Of a stretch of 64,000 nt of DNA, positions 59,601 to 64,000 are shown piece after piece. Source of the DNA: Citrus sinensis (Eukaryota > Streptophyta > Magnoliopsida > Sapindales > Rutaceae); contig NC_068561.1 of the NCBI RefSeq assembly GCF_022201045.2, positions 23,628,501 to 23,692,500 of the forward strand, in the 5' to 3' direction. Position 1 is the first letter of the stretch. Each line of letters opens with the position of its first letter. The notes below the pieces were generated by a model, which was given only the letters and a program-made list of their open reading frames with translations, made no database searches and was not told where the DNA came from. A program made the position numbers and the translations under genes.

Positions 59601-60822
59601 AGAAAGCAAAATTTGTTCTGCAGTCAATTTTCACTAATCTCATGACAGCTAGCATGGAGATGACAACTAAAGCAACAACAAAACTGAAAAGTCGCCTGCA
59701 TAAGGAAAGTCAGGTTAGTGGAAGATCCCTTCTTAGCATATAATTTTTAGACCATATTTTATGTTTGTTTTAGTGGAAATTCTCGATGTTGTGTGCCTTA
59801 TGTTGTTATTCAGTTGTATTCATTTTTGTTCCCCCCCCGCCCCAAACTGCTTCATTGGGATTGATAACAGTTACAACAACTCTTAGATGACATTGCATAG
59901 ATATTTTCTTTAACAAGGGGGCACATCTCTGTAACAATAAGATCTATGAACATGTTGCTTGTTATTTTACTATCTCCAGCTAGAATATGAAAAGTTATCT
60001 TTCTTTTGCTTCTCTTCCTGTAATATTCTCAACCATAATGATGAAAGTTGTTCCTTTTCTGTATGCATTAGGTGAGGCCATTGACTGAAAAGGAGCAGCT
60101 GGTGTTGCGGTTAGAGAAGCAATATCCAGCTGACATTGGTGTCATAGCAGCTTTCTTTTTTAATTATGTCAAGCTTAATCCTGGTCAAGCACTGTATCTT
60201 GGAGCAAATGAACCCCATGCATATATTTCTGGTGAATGCATTGAATGCATGGCAACTTCAGATAATGTTGTTCGGGCTGGTCTTACTCCTAAACACCGAG
60301 ACGTTCAAACTCTCTGTTCCATGCTCACATATAAACAAGTAAGAATTTGTTGCTTATTGTGTTCATGGTTTTTAGAATGAACTTTCTGATAGGGTGAAAC
60401 AGAGCATTATATGGATGTGAAGCTAGTAGGATGAAAACACTGACACACTTGCCATCAATGAAGACAAAACTGTTAACTCATCAGCTTCTTTTCTGCATCT
60501 TTTTCAGGGCTTCCCTGAAATCCTGAAAGGGTTTCCATTGAGTCCATATATAACAAGGTACCTTCCGCCTTTTGATGAGTTTGAGGTTGATTGCTGCATA
60601 CTTCCCAAGGGAACATCGTCCGTGTTTCCAGCAGTCTCTGGTCCTTCAATTTTCTTGGTCACAGATGGCGAGGGATCAATGCTTACAGCATCCCACAATG
60701 ATGCTGTTGCTGAAGGAGACGTTCTATTTGCTCCAGCCAACACTGAGATTAACATAACTACTTCATCCAAGTTGCAACTGTATAGAGCAGGGGTGAACAG
60801 CAGGTTCCTCCAAATTGTATGA
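56606..60822 (+). CDS. PMI1: Mannose-6-phosphate isomerase, type I
   Basis: The enzyme interconverts fructose-6-phosphate and mannose-6-phosphate, feeding GDP-mannose, ascorbate and glycan synthesis in the cytosol. Five exons (56606-56962, 58534-58701, 59501-59713, 60072-60338, 60508-60822) give 439 residues, all introns in phase 0. Type I zinc-site motifs are present: SIQAHPDKE (about 128-136, Gln and His ligands) and [13 protein letters not shown] (about 289-301, Glu and His). CSVQKYDWG and [16 protein letters not shown] near the start, and [11 protein letters not shown] and [14 protein letters not shown] further on, are also family blocks. A Gly/Ala-rich insert ([19 protein letters not shown]) lies at about 66-84. 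The ATG follows a long CT-rich leader. Intron 1 (1.57 kb) contains duplicated sequence and a decayed copy of exon 1. Confidence 0.95.
57240..57900. repeat. Diverged tandem duplication inside intron 1 of the phosphomannose isomerase gene
   Basis: About 57250-57490 and 57635-57850 share a run of blocks in the same order: GAATGGACATTGG / GAATGTTAAGATGG, GATTCATT.GAAT, GGAATTCAGAA, GTTGGTCATTGTTAATGGT / GATGGTCATTGTTGATGGT, and TATTGAGAAGTTGAG / TATTAGGAAGTTGAG. Divergence is high by eye. Confidence 0.65.
57905..57934. repeat. GA microsatellite in phosphomannose isomerase intron 1
   Basis: About ten GA units between the duplicated intron segments and the decayed exon copy. A GT microsatellite lies at about 57197-57212 in the same intron. 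Confidence 0.9.
58195..58345 (+). pseudogene. Decayed copy of phosphomannose isomerase exon 1 inside intron 1
   Basis: The segment AAACTATGATTGGGGCCAAG resembles exon 1 AAATACGATTGGGGCCGAAC. It is followed in the same order by TTCTGGGAAAAGCCTTATGC / CTCTGGGAAGAGG...CCTTATGCCGAG and GGATGGGCACTAATGACTTAG / GGATGGGAACTCACGAGTCTG. It carries in-frame stops and small deletions and has no donor at its end, so it is non-coding. Confidence 0.7.
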
Positions 60823-62256
60823 GTACAAAACAGTAGTTTCGGTCCTCTTCTAGTCCAGCAAATGATTTTTTCATTTATGCTATATAGTTCTACAGTTTAT
60901 AATTTGGCCTTTCTACTATAATGTAATTTTAGAACTTACATGTAAATGCGTTGTGATATAGTAAAAGTAATAGGATTTAAAATTATACCTCATTCAGAAA
61001 GGAAATGCAAGCTGGTTGTTCATAATTCTTCTAATCATTCTGCAATTATGTTAAATCCTCCATTCCTTTCATTTTTCATTTACGCTTATGGAAGATTGGA
61101 AACAGATTTTGTAATTAAAAGGATGGTTCGTGGGAGGACTGTACTACTAATGATCAAAGAAATGGAGGATTTACATGGTAGTAAGAGACTGCAATGGTAA
61201 TATCTAAAATTTTCAATCTTTTCCTTTAACTACTTCATAACATTTATCCTTTATTAACTGAAATTTGCATGACTAAATCATCCCTGTCATTTGGAGATTT
61301 GGAGTAGGATTGGATTATTTCAACTTACATTTCACTTGAACTTGTAGCCATTCCTTGTTACTGCTCATATCAAAAAGTTTTAAGTTGGCTAAGAAGTTAT
61401 TAAGATGAAAATGGGCAGCTTGACTTTCGGCGCCTATCAAAAATTTAAGTTGAAGTTGGGCGGTTGTCAAAGTGTCTAATGTCTTCCCCCTCTCTCCCTC
61501 TCCCTCTCTCTTTTTTTTTTTTTTTTTTTTTTTAAATATATTACAATCTTACAAAGACAGGTTTATAATAATTTGGGAACCACTGTAGTCGGAATGCATA
61601 TGCTTGTATAGCTCAAGGTCTACCGAGCATAAAACAAGAAGAATTTGCGCATTAACTTATCCGTAAAGAGATGTAAAATGGTTACATAAAGAGATGAGTC
61701 CCATGCGTTACACAAGCCTTGCGCAAACGGGACAGCCACAGGCAATCCACGCACACGTGTTTTAGCAAAGCCAACAGCTTAACATTCATCAAATATCAAA
61801 TGGTAAAATCTGTGCAACTCCTAACATTGCAATGATTATATAAATCTCAAAATTTCGTCCCAGCATGATCTCACATTGCTTACCAAGGATTTTCTAAATA
61901 AATTAAACTTTGCAGCAACGAAAACAATGAACAAGTTCATGTGCTGCTATTGTTAAGTGCTCTACAAATATGCTCCAGCAGAGCAAATGCTGCAAATTTA
62001 ACATGACAAACACAAGCACAACCCCATTTGCAAGTAAACAGATCTCACTTCAACTAGAAGGCACGATGTTTCTCAGCTCAACAATTTCATGAAATGAAGA
62101 AACAAAAAGAAATTCATAAAGCTTCATCTGTCCTATGCAAAATGATGTCATACCAAATTTAAGAGTCAAAATTTTAAATAGTACCCTATCCAAATCAAAA
62201 TTATAGTGCAACAAAATAAACAGTGACAAACACAAATGATCATCTGCAACAACTCT
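60823..62256. other. Convergent 3' ends and spacer
   Basis: The ends should hold the 3' UTRs of phosphomannose isomerase (left) and ribosomal protein eS7 (right). A CT run followed by about 30 T is at 61488-61534. No coding frame is convincing. Confidence 0.5.
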
Positions 62257-63380
62257 TCAGGCATCTGTAATTGGATAATCAAAAACCACGTCTTTGCCGG
62301 TAAGCTTTCTGTAAACCCCTGAAAAAGACTCCAACTTGTACTCCGTGTTGTTCCTCTCCTTTGGATCCAAGAAAATCTAACATGCAAGGAAATGAGACAA
62401 CCATGTCATATATGGCTGATAATGACTGCCAACTAGGTGCAAACAAAACATTTAATACTTCCTACTAATATCTGTTGGTATTTTATCAGTCACTCATAAT
62501 TAGTAGTTTTATTTTTATTTCCATGACTGAAGCTTTTAACTACCTTGATTATTTTGGATCCATCGAGACGGTATCTGACACGTTTTCCAACAATCTCAGC
62601 TGGGTAAACTACATCTTCAAGCATGGCATCATGAACAGCTGTGAGTGTGCGACTGCGAGGTCTCTGAACAGCAGAGCCTTTCTTTGGTGGCCTGACTATC
62701 CTTCGGGTGGCAATGAGTACAACATCCTGTTACACAATAACAACCATGTCAATGATGCCTGACAACCATATTCTTGAATGTGAAAACTTCAGAATGCTAG
62801 TGCTACAACATATTTGCAGGTACATTCATAGCAATGTACTAGAAGGAATACATCATTCAAGCCCAGGAAGAAAAAAAAATGCTAGAATAACATTTCTCAA
62901 TAACCCTAAGAATGAGTACAATACCTTGCCACTGAATTTCTTCTCCAGCTCTCTCACAAGGCGAGAATGAATCTTCCGATAAGCCTTCCTCAATCTGTAA
63001 GGCACATAGACAACAATTGCCTTGCGGTTTCCAGAAACATCCATTTGACTGCACAATTAGAGAGATTGTCTACAGGATGTTAAAGAAAAGGCATGTAAAA
63101 AGCAAGGAAAAAGAAAGAAGAAGATGAATCAATACTAAACATACATGGCTTGATTAATGTAAAGATCTTTCAAGTCACTTTTAAGCTCCTGGTTGGTATT
63201 CTCCAAATCAAACAGTGCCTGCAGTCATATCAAACATCATTAATTAAGCATTGTGGAATACCAGAGAACTAAGATCAAGTTAATTAGAAGGCAGCACAAA
63301 AGAACCTGGGCAACTGTCTCCTCAAACTCAGTAGGTTCGGCATCCTTGTCTTTTTGGATTTTCTTCTTAGTCGTGAACAT
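62257..63380 (-). CDS. RPS7: 40S ribosomal protein S7 (eS7)
   Basis: Five exons (63306-63380, 63145-63218, 62925-63048, 62544-62726, 62257-62376) give 191 residues, the usual length. The protein is a component of the small ribosomal subunit. Recognised family sequence includes [60 protein letters not shown], the basic [20 protein letters not shown] block, [20 protein letters not shown] and [16 protein letters not shown] before the stop. The sequence upstream of the ATG ends in GACAGCTCTG-like DNA on the plus strand with a possible splice acceptor, so a 5' UTR intron is likely. Confidence 0.97.
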
Positions 63381-64000
63381 CTTGACAGCTCTGTTTTGTA
63401 GAGTTAAGCAAGTTAGAAATAAAATGTGAGAAAGAAAATATCAGTTACTGGAGGGGGATCACAGTAAAACTTGATTAAACAATAAGTCTCAATGTTATTT
63501 TATAAATAGCAACAACTCAACAAGTAGTAATTTTGCACAAACATCACAAAAGGGTAATGCTAGGAGAATAAAGCATTAACTTATAAAGCAATACATAATC
63601 AAAGTTCAATTTATAAAGCTTACGTATATAGTGAACAACTGCTCACCAATTTTCCCCTAAATTAAGTTAAAAGCGAAAAATATTCAAAGGGAAATTGCAA
63701 TGAATTCAAAACAACCACCCATTTGCCAAATTTTCAATGCATGCCCTGATTCAAAGAGAATGACTTCCTAATGAGCGACCAGAAGTCTTAACATTAACCC
63801 ATTTTAACAACAACAGCTGACCACACCACCCAGCAGACGCAGCATTAAACACCGTCCAAGAGACAGCATTCCCTCAGCAATAAGGAGGGAAGGATTTAAA
63901 AAAAGAAAGCATAATTACCCATTCAATCGCCAGTATTGTCATCCTACACCAATCTCCACAATACAAACACTCATTAAAACCTAATTTAACTTGACAATAA
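63381..64000. other. Upstream region of RPS7
   Basis: Probably a 5' UTR intron, 5' UTR exon and promoter of RPS7; the exact borders could not be set. No other gene was seen. Confidence 0.45.

Noticed and set aside
1-64000. CRISPR arrays, operons or prokaryotic mobile systems
   Set aside because: Spliced genes and plant families throughout; no regularly spaced repeats with unique spacers were seen.

Overview
The window is nuclear DNA from a eudicot plant. Genes are split by short AT-rich introns with GT..AG borders, intergenic DNA is AT-rich and full of small inverted-repeat transposons, and the products are plant families (plastid sugar carrier, QALGGH zinc finger, TRM/DUF4378, DUF1645, DUF26 receptor kinase). 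Gene content suits a rosid such as Citrus, but the species is a guess. I rebuilt the gene models by hand from splice signals and reading phase; no alignment was run.

Layout, left to right. 1-1310 (-) is the 5' end of the plastidic glucose transporter. 1.8-8.7 kb is a transposon-rich stretch: a ~585 bp direct repeat occurs intact at 1.8-2.4 kb and again at 6.0-8.7 kb, where the second copy is split by a Tourist-like MITE and a 1.84 kb Mutator-like element. Between the copies lie a short Ulp1-associated 'plant mobile domain' type gene (-) and a 1.0 kb hAT element. An initiator tRNA-Met gene follows at 8.8 kb, then 4.5 kb without genes. 13.7 kb (+) is a single C2H2 zinc finger/EAR repressor; 16.3-19.1 kb (+) is organellar peptidyl-tRNA hydrolase; 20.5 kb (+) is a conserved plant protein of unknown function; 21.8-25.6 kb (-) is a TRM-family microtubule protein; 29.6-30.4 kb (-) is a DUF1645 protein. 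A long gene-poor AT-rich stretch with MITEs leads to receptor-kinase relics (34.5-35.3 kb) and an intact cysteine-rich receptor-like kinase (37.1-40.7 kb, -). 44.7-47.6 kb (+) is an M50B-like membrane metallopeptidase homologue, 50.0-54.0 kb (-) Elongator subunit ELP5, 55.0-55.4 kb (-) an unrecognised 114-aa ORF, 56.6-60.8 kb (+) phosphomannose isomerase, and 62.3-63.4 kb (-) ribosomal protein eS7.

These are mostly unlinked housekeeping and regulatory genes, each with its own promoter. Several serve translation (initiator tRNA, peptidyl-tRNA hydrolase, Elongator through wobble-uridine modification, eS7), but nothing indicates co-regulation. From memory, pGlcT, peptidyl-tRNA hydrolase, RPS7 and a hypothetical gene sit together near At5g16110-At5g16150, and RPS7 next to phosphomannose isomerase near At3g02560-At3g02570. 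The window would then carry both Arabidopsis neighbourhoods in one block.

I found no wholly new biological system. The best observations are the empty-site/filled-site record of nested transposition, a captured two-exon mini-gene in the Mutator-like element, a decayed copy of exon 1 inside intron 1 of the phosphomannose isomerase gene, a palindromic pair of site II elements upstream of peptidyl-tRNA hydrolase, and a MITE ending 20 bp past the receptor kinase stop codon.
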